Source: Naasia lichenicola
GTDB taxonomy: Bacteria; Actinomycetota; Actinomycetes; Actinomycetales; Microbacteriaceae
Length of the DNA: 64,000 nt
Direction of reading: 5' to 3'
Assembly: GCF_004801885.1 (NCBI RefSeq)
Contig: NZ_SSSM01000004.1
Location: 1-64,000, forward strand
Position numbers and translations under genes: made by a program. This document shows positions 1-8,940 of this stretch, piece after piece; the first letter of the stretch is position 1, and each line of letters starts with the position of its first letter. The notes beneath the pieces were generated by a model that ran no database searches, was not told the DNA's origin, and saw nothing but the letters and a program-made list of their open reading frames with translations.

Positions 1-2
1 CG

Positions 3-776
3 GTCACCGACAACTCCGGCTACACCGGCACCTGGAGCTCCCCCGTCTCGATCGTCGACCCGACGGCGGCGACGAGCCCCGGCGCTCCGACGTTCAGCGG
101 CACGACCGGCACCGCGACGACGATCAGCTGGACGGCGCCGCCCGGCGGCGCCACCATGTCCGGCTACAACGTGTACCGCGACGGCGTGCTCGTCGCCCAG
201 ACCACGGGCACCACCTACACCGACACGGGGCTGGCACTCAATACGACGTACAGCTACTACATCCGAGGCCAGGACGCGGCCGCGAAGGACGGCAGCGGGC
301 TGACGACGCCGTCGCCATCGCGCAGCGTCAGCACCCTCGGCTTCGACACGACCCAGTGGTACCAGATCAAGAACGTGGGCAGCGGTCTGTGCCTCCGCGG
401 CCCGGCGACGGCCAACGGCACCCAGCTCGAGCAGACCGCCTGCGCGACCGCGACCAACCAGAACTTCCAGCTGATCGCCACCACGAACGGCTATCACAAG
501 ATGCTCATCCGCACCGCGAGCGGCGTCGGCTGGGACGTCACCGACAACTCGACCGCGGCGGGAGCCCTCGTCCAGCTCTGGGGCTACACCGGCGGAGCGA
601 ACCAGCAGTGGCTCCCGACCAGGCAGAGCGACGGCAGCTTCCAGTTCGTCGGCCGGCAGGTCGGGCTGTGCCTCGACGTCGTGGGGCAGTCCATCGCCGA
701 GGGCGCCAAGATCCAGCAGTCCACCTGCAGCGCGACGAGCACGTCGCAGCGCTTCACCCTGGTGGTCGCGCCGTGA
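3..776 (+). CDS. Secreted FnIII + ricin-type beta-trefoil lectin protein (5' partial)
   Basis: The frame is open from the window edge, so the start lies upstream. The visible part begins with the end of one Ser/Thr/Gly-rich domain. A fibronectin type III domain follows, with the typical SGYNVYRDG and YTDTGL strands. After it comes a ricin B-lectin fold from about position 350, with the motifs YQIKNVGSGLCL and NQQWL, the Cys pairs of a beta-trefoil, and a last QRF repeat. Such proteins are exported and bind or degrade carbohydrate. No catalytic domain is visible here; one may lie upstream. The stop overlaps the next GTG start (GTGA), so the gene is probably cotranscribed with the next two. Confidence 0.8.
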   Translation, partial: VTDNSGYTGTWSSPVSIVDPTAATSPGAPTFSGTTGTATTISWTAPPGGATMSGYNVYRDGVLVAQTTGTTYTDTGLALNTTYSYYIRGQDAAAKDGSGLTTPSPSRSVSTLGFDTTQWYQIKNVGSGLCLRGPATANGTQLEQTACATATNQNFQLIATTNGYHKMLIRTASGVGWDVTDNSTAAGALVQLWGYTGGANQQWLPTRQSDGSFQFVGRQVGLCLDVVGQSIAEGAKIQQSTCSATSTSQRFTLVVAP

Positions 777-1531
777 CCCGGGCGGCCGCGGCCGACCCGA
801 CAGTACGACGGCGCCGGTCCGTCGGCGCCCTGCTCGCCGTGCTGTCCACCGCGGTGCTGACCGGACTGCTCATCACCTCCGCTCCCGGGGCCGCCGCCGG
901 TGTCACGACCAGCTCCTCGACACCGGGATCCGTGATGGTGAGCACCGATGGCATCACCTGGTCGCGCAGCCTGCCCGCCGGCCTCTTCGATGGATCACTG
1001 CTCGTGCCGGGAACCCCGCAGAACCGCACCCTCTACGTGCGCAACGACTCGTCCTCCTCTGCGATCCTCGAGATCGACGCGGTCGACGCGTCGAGTGCGT
1101 CCGCCGGCTTCCTCGACCAGCTCCGACTCTCCGTGGTCTCAGGGTCCACCGCGTCCGCGATCGCCCTCACGGCGGCGGAGAATTGCGCCCCGGTCACGGC
1201 CGGCATCGTGATGGAGCCCGGCGAGAGCCTTCCCCTCGGCCTCGCGCTGGAACTCGTCGACGCCGCGGGCGAGCACCACGGCAGCATCGCGACCGTCCAA
1301 CTGCATGTGCTGCTCCGCGAGGCGGGAGCGGCATCCATCAGCGCATGTCCGACACCCGCTGCCCGCCAGTCGTTCCCCTTCGTCGGCCCCGCGGGGCTCG
1401 CTGCCACCGGCTCGTCGAGCGGCCCGATGCAGGCGCTCGCCGCAGGCACGGCGGTGGTGGGGATCGTCGGCGGTGTCGCACTGATGGTCGGATCGCGTCG
1501 AGTCCGACCGAAGTCGGCGGCGCGACGGTGA
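773..1531 (+). CDS. Secreted cell-wall-anchored protein with LAATG sorting-like tail
   Basis: GTG start overlapping the previous stop by 4 bp; 252 aa. An Arg-rich N-terminus and hydrophobic stretch (about residues 17-36) ending near APGAAAG form a signal peptide. The middle is a beta-rich domain of the TasA/camelysin or DUF916-like kind (inference). The C-terminus has LAATG (209-213), then a hydrophobic helix and a basic tail (RRVRPKSAARR), the layout of a class E sortase (LAxTG) substrate. It overlaps the next gene, an ER-type signal peptidase, which may process it and the lectin protein upstream. Function otherwise unknown. Confidence 0.7.
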   Translation: MTRAAAADPTVRRRRSVGALLAVLSTAVLTGLLITSAPGAAAGVTTSSSTPGSVMVSTDGITWSRSLPAGLFDGSLLVPGTPQNRTLYVRNDSSSSAILEIDAVDASSASAGFLDQLRLSVVSGSTASAIALTAAENCAPVTAGIVMEPGESLPLGLALELVDAAGEHHGSIATVQLHVLLREAGAASISACPTPAARQSFPFVGPAGLAATGSSSGPMQALAAGTAVVGIVGGVALMVGSRRVRPKSAARR

Positions 1532-2223
1532 GCGGCCGGCATCGCCGCGAATCCCGACTGCCGTTCCGCGGCTCCGTGGCGGCGATCGGACTGGGCATCA
1601 GCTGGGGAGTGCTCGCCCTCGTCGTCGGGCTCGGACTGGCGACCGTCGTCGTGCCCTTCGCGACCGGGTCGACACCGCTGACCGTGCTCACCGGATCCAT
1701 GCAGCCGACGCTGCCACCCGGCACCCTGCTCATCGTCCGGCCGACCGAGGCCGCCGACATCCGGCTCGGCGACGTCCTCACCTACCAGATCCGTTCCGGG
1801 AGCGACGAGGTCGTGTCGCACCGGGTCGTGGAGGTGCGATCCGTCTCGGACGGCAGCTTCGCGTTCATGACCAAGGGCGACGCCAACGACATTGCCGACG
1901 TCGAGCCGGTGACCGAGGGACAGGTGCGCGGCACCACGTGGTACAGCGTCCCGTTCGTCGGATACCTGGCCACCGCCATCTCGGGCGGCGGCCGGCAGTG
2001 GCTCGCGCCGCTCATCGGAGTCGGCCTGGTCGGCTACGCGTTCGTCCAGGTCACCCTCGGCCTGCTCACCGCGCGCCGACGTCGCATCCGCCTCCAGGCC
2101 GAAGCCAGGCGGGACCCGGCTGCGGTTGTCCCCGAGACGCCAGGGGCTCCGGCGACCCCCGCGCCCACGCCCGTTGCGGCGGCGACGACGACCACACGAC
2201 CGATCGCGATCCTGCGGGCGTGA
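1528..2223 (+). CDS. sipW: Signal peptidase I, ER/SipW type (S26B)
   Basis: GTG start in a GTGA overlap with the gene before; 231 aa. An N-terminal transmembrane helix (about 12-38) is followed by the catalytic serine motif TGSMQPT (Ser57) and the second box VVSHRVVEV. In that box His98 takes the place of the general-base Lys of ordinary bacterial LepB, which defines the archaeal/ER-type SipW class. The box TKGDAND follows. A second hydrophobic segment near the C-terminus precedes a Pro/Ala/Thr-rich tail. SipW enzymes usually serve a few dedicated exported proteins encoded beside them. Here the two upstream secreted proteins are the likely clients (inference). Confidence 0.85.
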   Translation: MSGRHRRESRLPFRGSVAAIGLGISWGVLALVVGLGLATVVVPFATGSTPLTVLTGSMQPTLPPGTLLIVRPTEAADIRLGDVLTYQIRSGSDEVVSHRVVEVRSVSDGSFAFMTKGDANDIADVEPVTEGQVRGTTWYSVPFVGYLATAISGGGRQWLAPLIGVGLVGYAFVQVTLGLLTARRRRIRLQAEARRDPAAVVPETPGAPATPAPTPVAAATTTTRPIAILRA

Positions 2224-2261
2224 AGCGCATCTGATGCGGACGACATCGGCCCGTCAGCGCG

Positions 2262-3070
2262 TCACCGTGCTCGCGGACCCACGGCAGCGGAGGCGAGGAA
2301 GTCCTCCCAGCTGAGCCCCTGATCTGTCGCATGATCGGTGAGATTGGCTCCGGCGCTGAACGCCTTCGACGCGGTTCCGGGAGTGCCGACCCGCAGCAGC
2401 GGACGTCGACGACCAGGGCGGCGAGATATCCGCGCACCAGCTCCTCCATCCCGTAGGCCCGCCGGCCGCCGACCTCCGTGACGAGCCCTGCGGGTGCGCC
2501 GAGTGCCAGCTCCGCCAGGCGACGCGCCACCACATCGGCGTCAATCGGCTGGAAGCGCCAGCCGGCGGGCACGGGGACGATGGGCAGCGCCGCCATCGCG
2601 CCCACCGCCAGCAGGGTCAGCTCGTGGAACTGGGTGGCTCGCAGGGTGCTGTGCGGGATGCCCGACTCTGCGATAGCGACCTCCGCCGCGCGCTTCTGCT
2701 CGTAGTAGCCGAACATCCCGCGATCGATCGCGGACCGCACGGGGATCCGGTCGGCGCCCACGACCGAGATGAACACGATGTGCCCGACGCCTGCTCGGAG
2801 GGCGGCCGTCACCAGCGTCCGCGCCTTGAGCCCGTCTCCCTTTCCGCTGCCCGCGCAATGGATGACGGTTCGCACGCCGGCGATCGCTTCGGGCAGCCCC
2901 GCGCCGGACGACAGATCGGCGGGCAGGAAGTCCGCGCCGCTCAGACCCGTCCCTGCCGGCGTGCGGGCGGTGATCCTCACGGGATGTCCGTCGGCGATCA
3001 GGAGCCCTGCGACCCGGCGGCCGAGGTTGCCTGTGCCGCCGGTGATCAGAAGCGGGGTGGATCGGGTCAT
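2262..3070 (-). pseudogene. NAD(P)H-binding SDR-like reductase, frameshifted near C-terminus
   Basis: ATG at 3070. The N-terminus has the Rossmann motif ITGGTGNLGRRVA. HIVFISVVGADR and YYEQKRAAE follow, typical of atypical NmrA/YwnB-like NAD(P)-binding proteins. After GYLAAL (about 2414) the frame leaves the family pattern. Shifting by one base restores RRRPLLRVGTPGTASKAF, then NLTDHATDQGLSWEDFLAS and a stop at 2262, the normal ending. One base therefore appears to be missing at about 2410-2414, by mutation or sequencing error. In the unshifted frame the ORF runs far into the gene behind. It diverges from an ECF41-like sigma factor, and oxidoreductases are frequent ECF41 neighbours. Confidence 0.75.
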
Positions 3071-3170
3071 GGCCAGTGCTCTCCTCAGCGGCTCGGGATC
3101 GACTCGTCACATTCGCGCGACGGACGGGGTCCTAGAGGTATGACCCCGCCCGCGGAGAGAATGTGACGAC

Positions 3171-4064
3171 ATGGACCACACCGGCGACCTGACCGCCGCA
3201 TTCGAGCTGCACCGACCACGGCTGCGCGCCATCGCCTATCGCATCCTCGGATCGTCCGGGGATGCCGACGACGCGGTCCAGGACACCTGGCTGCGACTCA
3301 ACCGGGACGACCGCAGCGGTGTCGAAGACCTGGGGGCGTGGCTCACGACCGTCACCGCTCGCGTCGCGCTCAACCAGCTCCGCGCCCGCACGGCCCGCCG
3401 GGAGTCCTCGATCGAGCTGTTCGTGCCCGACCCATCGGTGCAGCCGTGGCCGGAGTCGCCAATGGGCGGGGATCCCGAGCGCGAGGCGGTGCTCGCCGAC
3501 AGCGTCGGTCTCGCCATGCTCGTCGTGCTCGAGACCCTGACTCCGTCCGAGCGCATCGCATTCGTGCTGCACGACATGTTCGCCGTGCCGTTCGAGGAGA
3601 TCGCGGTTCTGCTCGAGCGCAGTCCCGCCGCCGTCCGACAGCTCGCGAGCCGTGCTCGCCGTCGCGTGCACGGTGGAGCTCCCGCCGCCGATCCGGATCT
3701 CGGCCGCCAGCGGGAAGCGGTCGACGCGTTCTTCCGCGCCGCCCGTGCGGGAGACTTCCGCGCTGTGCTTCAGATCCTCCATCCCGACGTCGTGCTCCGA
3801 TCCGACGGCGGCGCGAGCCGGACTGCGATGACGATGACCATCCGAGGCGGTTCCACAGTGGCGTCGCAGGCACTCATGTTCGGCCCGTTGTCGCCATTCG
3901 CGACGCCCGCTCTGGTCAACGGCGCAGCAGGCGTCGTGGTCGCCCGCGACGGCCGGCCGCTCTCGATCATGGCGTTCGGGGTCTCAGGCGGGCGGATCGG
4001 CACCATCGACGTGCTGGCCGATCCGGACCGCCTGGCGGATGTGCTTCGCGAGTGGCCGGGTTGA
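3171..4064 (+). CDS. sigJ: ECF sigma factor, SigJ/ECF41-like with SnoaL-type C-terminal domain
   Basis: 297 aa. Sigma-70 region 2 (FELHRPRLRAIAYRILGS, DADDAVQDTWLRL) and region 4 (LTPSERIAFVLHDMF, EEIAVLLERSPAAVRQLASRARRR) are followed by an NTF2/SnoaL-like domain (about 180-297). ECF41 sigma factors use this domain instead of an anti-sigma factor. The ECF41 signatures are altered: SDGGASR replaces the usual DGGGK, ADPDRL stands near NPDKL, and the linker WLPEP box is not evident. The gene is transcribed divergently from the reductase gene at 3070, with only about 100 bp between, so a shared, possibly autoregulated promoter is likely. Confidence 0.85.
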   Translation: MDHTGDLTAAFELHRPRLRAIAYRILGSSGDADDAVQDTWLRLNRDDRSGVEDLGAWLTTVTARVALNQLRARTARRESSIELFVPDPSVQPWPESPMGGDPEREAVLADSVGLAMLVVLETLTPSERIAFVLHDMFAVPFEEIAVLLERSPAAVRQLASRARRRVHGGAPAADPDLGRQREAVDAFFRAARAGDFRAVLQILHPDVVLRSDGGASRTAMTMTIRGGSTVASQALMFGPLSPFATPALVNGAAGVVVARDGRPLSIMAFGVSGGRIGTIDVLADPDRLADVLREWPG

Positions 4065-4090
4065 ACGCCGACTCCTCCACGGGCCGCCGC

Positions 4091-4423
4091 TCACTTCTTG
4101 GGGTCGTTGCCCCAGTTCATCAGCGAGTAGCGCCACCGGGTCTCGGTGATGTCACCCGACGGGCGCTGGGCCGAGTGCCGCGAGACGTATCCGCTGACCT
4201 TCTTCATGTGCGCGTAGTCGTCATCGGTGAGATCCGCGACCTTCTTGCCGAGGATGCTGATGATGTGCCGGCCCGATGCGTGACCGACGGACTCGCCGCC
4301 GTCCTTCTGGCCGACCTCCTTGGACTCGTCCGTGTCGAGCCACTTCTCGAGTGCCGACGCGGTCATGTTGACCGCCTCGTGGAAGTCGGCGCGGATGCTC
4401 TTCTGCTCGTCGCTCTCGGTCAT
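4091..4423 (-). CDS. DUF3140 family protein
   Basis: 110 aa from the ATG at 4423; an upstream in-frame ATG would add only five residues. The sequence has the DUF3140 hallmarks: DFHEAVNMTASALEKWL, GHASGRHIISIL, YAHMKKVSGYVSRH and a C-terminal RWRYSLMNWGNDP. The family is small, soluble and widespread in actinobacteria and proteobacteria, and is sometimes annotated as DNA-binding without firm proof. It is convergent with the sigma factor gene, with about 25 bp between. Confidence 0.8.
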   Translation of the reverse strand: MTESDEQKSIRADFHEAVNMTASALEKWLDTDESKEVGQKDGGESVGHASGRHIISILGKKVADLTDDDYAHMKKVSGYVSRHSAQRPSGDITETRWRYSLMNWGNDPKK

Positions 4424-4537
4424 CCGACCATTCTGCAATCGCTCGAACCAGGCGGAAAGCGGTTCGCGGGCACTCTGCAGTAACGACAGATCCTCAGCAC
4501 CTCGCGCTTCAACCGCCGACGCTGAAGATCGGTCCGC

Positions 4538-4969
4538 TCACTCGACGCGGGTGGCGACCCTCTCGCACAGGGTGACCCACTCCCCCTCTGGCCGGTGCTC
4601 CCAGTGGTGGGTCTGCTGATGGCCATGGGCGCTGAAGGTCACGGTGGCGCGCTCGTTCTCGCCGGTGAAGGTCCAGGTCAGCCCGTCCTTCGCCAGGGAG
4701 TACTGGTGGGCGAACCCGTGGTTCTCGACGCTCCAGGAGAAGTAGCCGCCGCGGTCGGGATCCCAGCCGAGAAAGCTCATGGTGTGGAAGGGGCCGTTGG
4801 CGCGCTCATCCTGCAGCACGAAGAACTCGCCGACGTGCCAGCGTGCGGAGTGGATGCTCTTCCAGGGCGAGGCGGTGCCGTCGGGAGCGTAGGAGGTACC
4901 CTCCGCATGCCATTCACCGAGGAACGGCGCCAGTGCGCGGTGGTGTTCGAAGACCTCGTCGTCTGTCAT
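4538..4969 (-). CDS. Lipocalin-like/DUF1579-type protein
   Basis: 143 aa from ATG 4969. FLGEWHAEGTSYAPDG at the N-terminus, followed by regular beta strands (HVGEFFVLQDE, FSWSVENHG, LTWTFTGENERATVTFS), is the pattern of DUF1579/lipocalin-like small barrels. No signal peptide is seen, so it is probably cytosolic. It diverges from the VOC protein gene with an 87-bp intergenic stretch. Substrate unknown. Confidence 0.65.
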   Translation of the reverse strand: MTDDEVFEHHRALAPFLGEWHAEGTSYAPDGTASPWKSIHSARWHVGEFFVLQDERANGPFHTMSFLGWDPDRGGYFSWSVENHGFAHQYSLAKDGLTWTFTGENERATVTFSAHGHQQTHHWEHRPEGEWVTLCERVATRVE

Positions 4970-5056
4970 GGACAGATCGTGCGCCCGCAACCTGAAGCCC
5001 AGGCGAACGTCGCGGCCGCCCAAGGGCGATTCCTTCTCTGCCGCTAAAGTGCGGGG

Positions 5057-5410
5057 ATGAAGGTCACAGGGGTCACCGTGAGCATCGGTGTGCAGGATCT
5101 GAAAGAGGCGGTCGAGTGGTACCGCCGGGCGCTCGCGATCGAGGATCCCGCGATCGAGCCCGCCCCCGGAGTGGTCGAGCTGGACCTGGGCGGCGGAAGC
5201 TGGCTGCAGTTCATCGCGGTCCCCGCCCTGCCGGAAGAGGGCCGGGTCACGCCCTACTTCACAATCGAGGACGTGGCCGGCGAGCACGGGCGGATGAGCG
5301 CGCTCGGCTTGACGGTCACCCCATTGACCGAGGTCGAGGGCGTCGTGGCGTACTTCGACCTGACCGACCTGCACGGGACGCAGATCGGCTTCGTCACCGT
5401 CTTCGACTGA
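5057..5410 (+). CDS. VOC family (glyoxalase/bleomycin-resistance fold) protein
   Basis: 117 aa with two beta-alpha-beta-beta-beta modules: VTVSIGVQDLKEAVEWYRRAL and, in the second half, YFTIEDVAGEHGRMSALG and VVAYFDLTDLHGTQIGF. The end of the second module carries the usual D-L-x-G-x-x-I-G/E pattern of VOC metal-site strands. Members bind small molecules or metals (glyoxalases, extradiol dioxygenases, antibiotic-binding proteins). The substrate cannot be told from sequence. Confidence 0.75.
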   Translation: MKVTGVTVSIGVQDLKEAVEWYRRALAIEDPAIEPAPGVVELDLGGGSWLQFIAVPALPEEGRVTPYFTIEDVAGEHGRMSALGLTVTPLTEVEGVVAYFDLTDLHGTQIGFVTVFD

Positions 5411-5703
5411 GCCGGTCGAAACACGGTTGGCGGCTTCGCGCCTCGCGCTGCAGACACTTCAGCGACCCGCCGATGTTTGCATTTGTGTAACTTTGCGGTG
5501 GATGCAAGAATAGCCGAGCGATCGACTAGTCCGTTGGAACGGGACGTCCATCGCGGATCTTCAGTCGACCGCATCAACGCGCGGCTGGAGAGGACCTCCG
5601 CCCCGTGCGCACCCGTGCGCGCCGCGGCGAAGGAATGGATCGCCATCGGCCGCCGATCCTCGCATCAGGACGCGAGCCGCGCTCGCATGACAGAAGGACT
5701 GCG
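5411..5703. other. Intergenic region upstream of MFS gene; possible regulator site
   Basis: No convincing gene is seen. It carries an inverted pair TTGCAT (5477-5482) and ATGCAA (5502-5507) 19 bp apart in locally AT-richer DNA, which could be an operator for the downstream exporter (weak). An AGAAGGA ribosome-binding site stands just before the MFS start at 5704. Confidence 0.3.
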
Positions 5704-7191
5704 ATGACCGAAGCAATCGCCGAGAAGGCGCTCCACACGGAGCCCGTCGGGCACTCCAACGGACGGCCACGTGCCAACAGCACGCTGATCATCATCTATC
5801 TGGCGCTCGGAGGCCTGTCCTTCGCCGTGCTCCAGTCCCTTGTCGCTCCGGCGCTGGCGACCATCGGGAACGACCTCGACGCCTCGACCACCGACGCCAG
5901 CTGGATCCTCACCGCATACCTGCTGTCCGCCTCGGTGCTGACCCCGATCCTCGGCCGACTCGGCGACATGGTCGGCAAGCGGCGGATCCTGATCGTCGTG
6001 CTGTCCCTGCTGCTCGTCGGCACGGTGCTCGCCGCCCTTGCACCCAATCTCGGCGTGCTGATCATCGCCCGAGCCCTGCAGGGCGCCGCCGGCGCGGTGA
6101 TGCCACTGTCCATCGGCATCGTCCGCGACGAGCTGCCGCGCGAGCGGGTCAGCGTGACCATCGGCCTCCTCTCGGCCATCTTCGGCATCGGCGCCGGCGT
6201 CGGCATCGTCGCGGCCGGTCCGATCGTCGAGAGCCTCAGCTGGCACTGGCTGTTCTGGCTTCCGCTGGTCCTCATCGTCATCGCCCTGATCGGCGTGATC
6301 TTCGGGATGCCGGAGTCCCCGGTCCGCAAGCCCGGCCACCTCGACTTCCTCGGCACCGGCATCCTCAGCATCTCCCTCGTTGCACTCCTGCTCGCGGTCA
6401 GCGAGGGCGAGACCTGGGGCTGGGGATCCTTCGCGACCATCGGACTGCTCGCGCTCGCCGCCGTCGGCCTCGCCGTCTTCGTCATGGTGGAGCTGCGGGT
6501 CAAGGAGCCGCTGATCGACATGCGCCTGTTCCGCATCCGCGGCGTCTGGACCGCTCATGTCGTGGCGCTGGTGTTCGGATTCGCGATGTTCGGCACGTTC
6601 GTGCTCGTCCCGACGCTGCTGCAGCTGCCCACCCAGCTCGGCTACGGCTTCGGCTTCGATGTCTCGAAGGCCGGCCTCTTCCTGCTGCCGACCGTGCTCG
6701 CCATGATCGTCCTCGGACCGGTGACGGGCATCGTCGTCCGCCGGGTCGGCCCCAAGCCGCCCATGCTGATCGGCGGAATCGCCGTCACCGCCGCGTTCAT
6801 CATCCCGGCGATCGGACACGGGGAGATCTGGCAGGTCGTGCTGTCCGGCATCCTCACCGGCGCGGGCATCGGCCTCGCCCTGGCCTCGACGTCGAATGCG
6901 ATCATCGAGAGCGTGCCGGCCACGCAGACCGGCGAGGCGATCAGCGCCAACACCATCGCGCGGAGCATCGGCAGCAGCGTCGGCACCGCCGTGATCGCCG
7001 CCCTGATCACCTCGCACAGCACCCCGCAGGGCCTGCCGCTGGATGACGCGTTCACCATCGGCTTCTGGGTCTGCGCGGGCGTCGGCGTACTGGCCATCCT
7101 GGGCGCGATCGTGGGCCCGTCGCTCAGCAAGAGGCGCGAGCAGGCGCGCCTGCTCGGCATCGAGGACGACACCCTGGCGGCCGCGCACTGA
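5704..7191 (+). CDS. MFS transporter, DHA2 (14-TM) drug:H+ antiporter family
   Basis: 495 aa from the ATG at 5704, preceded by AGAAGGA; a longer ORF upstream lacks a membrane pattern. The motif A loop LGRLGDMVGKRRI follows TM2. GRALQG-like RALQGAAGAVMPLSIGI and the motif C-like IFGIGAGVGIVAAGPIV follow, characteristic of proton-driven exporters of the EmrB/QacA group. About 14 hydrophobic segments are visible. A Rho-independent hairpin follows the stop. Likely an integral membrane efflux pump; substrate unknown. Confidence 0.85.
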   Translation: MTEAIAEKALHTEPVGHSNGRPRANSTLIIIYLALGGLSFAVLQSLVAPALATIGNDLDASTTDASWILTAYLLSASVLTPILGRLGDMVGKRRILIVVLSLLLVGTVLAALAPNLGVLIIARALQGAAGAVMPLSIGIVRDELPRERVSVTIGLLSAIFGIGAGVGIVAAGPIVESLSWHWLFWLPLVLIVIALIGVIFGMPESPVRKPGHLDFLGTGILSISLVALLLAVSEGETWGWGSFATIGLLALAAVGLAVFVMVELRVKEPLIDMRLFRIRGVWTAHVVALVFGFAMFGTFVLVPTLLQLPTQLGYGFGFDVSKAGLFLLPTVLAMIVLGPVTGIVVRRVGPKPPMLIGGIAVTAAFIIPAIGHGEIWQVVLSGILTGAGIGLALASTSNAIIESVPATQTGEAISANTIARSIGSSVGTAVIAALITSHSTPQGLPLDDAFTIGFWVCAGVGVLAILGAIVGPSLSKRREQARLLGIEDDTLAAAH

Positions 7192-7231
7192 CCCAGCACT
7201 GATCACACACCGGCCCAGTGGTCGGACGCGG

Positions 7232-7267
7232 GAAAGCCCGGAAGTCGTGGAGGACTTCCGGGCTTTC
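7232..7267. terminator. Bidirectional hairpin terminator, copy A of a dispersed repeat
   Basis: Two 15-nt perfect arms (7232-7246 and 7253-7267) enclose the loop GTGGAG. It lies between the convergent MFS and DedA genes. The arms and loop are identical to the hairpin beside tRNA-Lys at 19135-19168, so this is a dispersed terminator-like element rather than a chance stem. Confidence 0.8.
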
Positions 7268-7287
7268 CTGCGCCTCGCGGCAGCCGG

Positions 7288-7923
7288 TCAGCTGGTGGAG
7301 CGCTTGCGCCTCTGCCGCAACAGGTTGATGGCCAGCGAGCCGACGGACAGCACGACGATGCCGATGAGGATGATGTCGATGTAGCTCGACACGAAGTCCG
7401 CAACTCCCGGTATCTGGCCGAGGAAGTATCCGGCCACGATGATCAGCAGCGTCCAGGCGGCTCCGCCGACGATGTTGTAGATGAGGAAGCGGCGGTAGTG
7501 CATCCGGGCGGCGCCTGCTGCCACGGGCGCGATCGTGCGCACCACGGGGACGAACCGGGCGATGGTCACGGTGCGCGCGCCGTACTTCGCGAAGAAGGCG
7601 TTGGTCCGCTCGAGGCTCGCCTTGCTGATGAGCCCGGCCTGCTTCCGCTCGAAGACTGCCGGGCCGGCTCGATGGCCGATGAGGTACCCGAGCTGATCGC
7701 CGAGGACGGCCGAGACGATGACCGCGCCGATCACCACGGGCAGCGGCACATCCAGCACGCCGGAGAAGGTGAGCACCCCGGTGAAGAAGAGCAGGGTGTC
7801 CCCGGGCAGCACGAAACCGATCAGCAGACCCGTCTCGACGAAGATGATGGCGCAGACCACGAGCAGTCCCCACGGGCCACTGGATTCGATGATGCTCTGC
7901 GGATCGAGAATGCCTCGGATCAT
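7288..7923 (-). CDS. DedA/VTT family membrane protein
   Basis: 211 aa. It contains the DedA signature ETGLLIGFVLPGDTLLF, then GDQLGYLIGHRAG, FFAKYGARTVTIARFVPVVRT and APVAAGAARMHYRRF, with 5-6 hydrophobic segments and a basic tail. DedA proteins are flippases/transporters for undecaprenyl-phosphate or phospholipids and support membrane homeostasis. Its ATG overlaps the stop of the upstream COG4705-like gene (TGATG), so translation is probably coupled. Confidence 0.9.
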   Translation of the reverse strand: MIRGILDPQSIIESSGPWGLLVVCAIIFVETGLLIGFVLPGDTLLFFTGVLTFSGVLDVPLPVVIGAVIVSAVLGDQLGYLIGHRAGPAVFERKQAGLISKASLERTNAFFAKYGARTVTIARFVPVVRTIAPVAAGAARMHYRRFLIYNIVGGAAWTLLIIVAGYFLGQIPGVADFVSSYIDIILIGIVVLSVGSLAINLLRQRRKRSTS

Positions 7924-8726
7924 CAGGCTGCTCCTGGAAGGTCTGTGGTGGTCATCTGGGTCGTTTCGCGCCGCGCGCTGACGACGGCGACGAGGACGAC
8001 GGTGATCGCCGCAGCGATGAGGGCGACGGCTCCCGAGCCGACGCCGAGGCCGCCGCGGCCGTGATCGACGCCGATCCAGTCCGCGAACGAGGCACCGAGT
8101 GGGCGGGTGACGATGTACGACGCCCAGAACGCTGCGACGGCGCCGAGCAGTCGCAGCCGGTGCGCGACGCCGGGCAGGGCGATGACGACGGCGAACAGCA
8201 CGCCCGATCCCAGGTACCCGAGCTGGAGGCTGTGCGCCGTCCAGTCGCCGAGCGCCGTGCCCAGCGCGAAGGCGGCGATGACCGTCGCCCAGTAGAACAG
8301 CTCACGGCGGCGGGAGGTGATCGAGTGGATCGAGATGGTGCCCTCCACCCGCTTCCAGGCGGTGAGGATCGCCCCGACCAGGACGGCGAAGAACGCGGTG
8401 GATGCGAAATACGGGACTCCTGCGACGACATGCGCGACATCGGCGATCATCGTCCCGAAGATTCCCACCATCGCCACCACCAGCCAGTACTTCCACGCCA
8501 CATATCGAGGGGCGCGCAGCTGCAGGACCAGGGCTGCCGCGAAGAGGGCCGCGGTGATGAGGACCACGAGAACCGGCTCGAAGCTGACGACGAGGTAGTC
8601 GGATGCCGCCTCGCCCATGCCCGTGGTGAGCACCTTGATCACCCAGAACAGCGCCGTGATCTGAGTGACCTTGCTGAGGAGGTCCGACCGGAGCGTGGAC
8701 TCGCCGGATGAGGTGGACGCAGGCAT
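7923..8726 (-). CDS. COG4705-like membrane-anchored protein
   Basis: 267 aa from ATG 8726; longer in-frame extensions are Arg/Pro-rich and look like non-coding antisense. About seven or eight hydrophobic helices occur with repeated modules: KVTQITALFWVIKVLTTGMGEAASDYL in the first half and RELFYWATVIAAFALGTALGDW in the second. The repeated W-IK/TGMGE-D and GTALGD patterns are typical of the COG4705 family, which has no established function. It overlaps the DedA start by one base. Confidence 0.7.
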   Translation of the reverse strand: MPASTSSGESTLRSDLLSKVTQITALFWVIKVLTTGMGEAASDYLVVSFEPVLVVLITAALFAAALVLQLRAPRYVAWKYWLVVAMVGIFGTMIADVAHVVAGVPYFASTAFFAVLVGAILTAWKRVEGTISIHSITSRRRELFYWATVIAAFALGTALGDWTAHSLQLGYLGSGVLFAVVIALPGVAHRLRLLGAVAAFWASYIVTRPLGASFADWIGVDHGRGGLGVGSGAVALIAAAITVVLVAVVSARRETTQMTTTDLPGAA

Positions 8727-8940
8727 CGGTCCCAGTGTGCCCGCCCCCGGCTGACGAACGGCCGCAGGGCGCGCTTCGAACCTGGCAGGGCTGGAGGGGC
8801 GCGTCATGCAAAGAGACCGGCTTCTTGTCTGGCTCCTAGCCTCTTGAACGGATCCTGTCGGCTTCGGCCGCGAGTCTTGCCCGGAAGGTCTGTGACCTCG
8901 AAGGCGAGCCGGCGGACGGAGTGACGAGGAGACGAGCTGC

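Noticed and set aside
5665-7206. Long minus-strand ORF opposite the MFS gene (513 aa)
   Set aside because: Asp/Arg/Gly/His-rich composition without domains; a codon-bias shadow of a clear 14-helix transporter.
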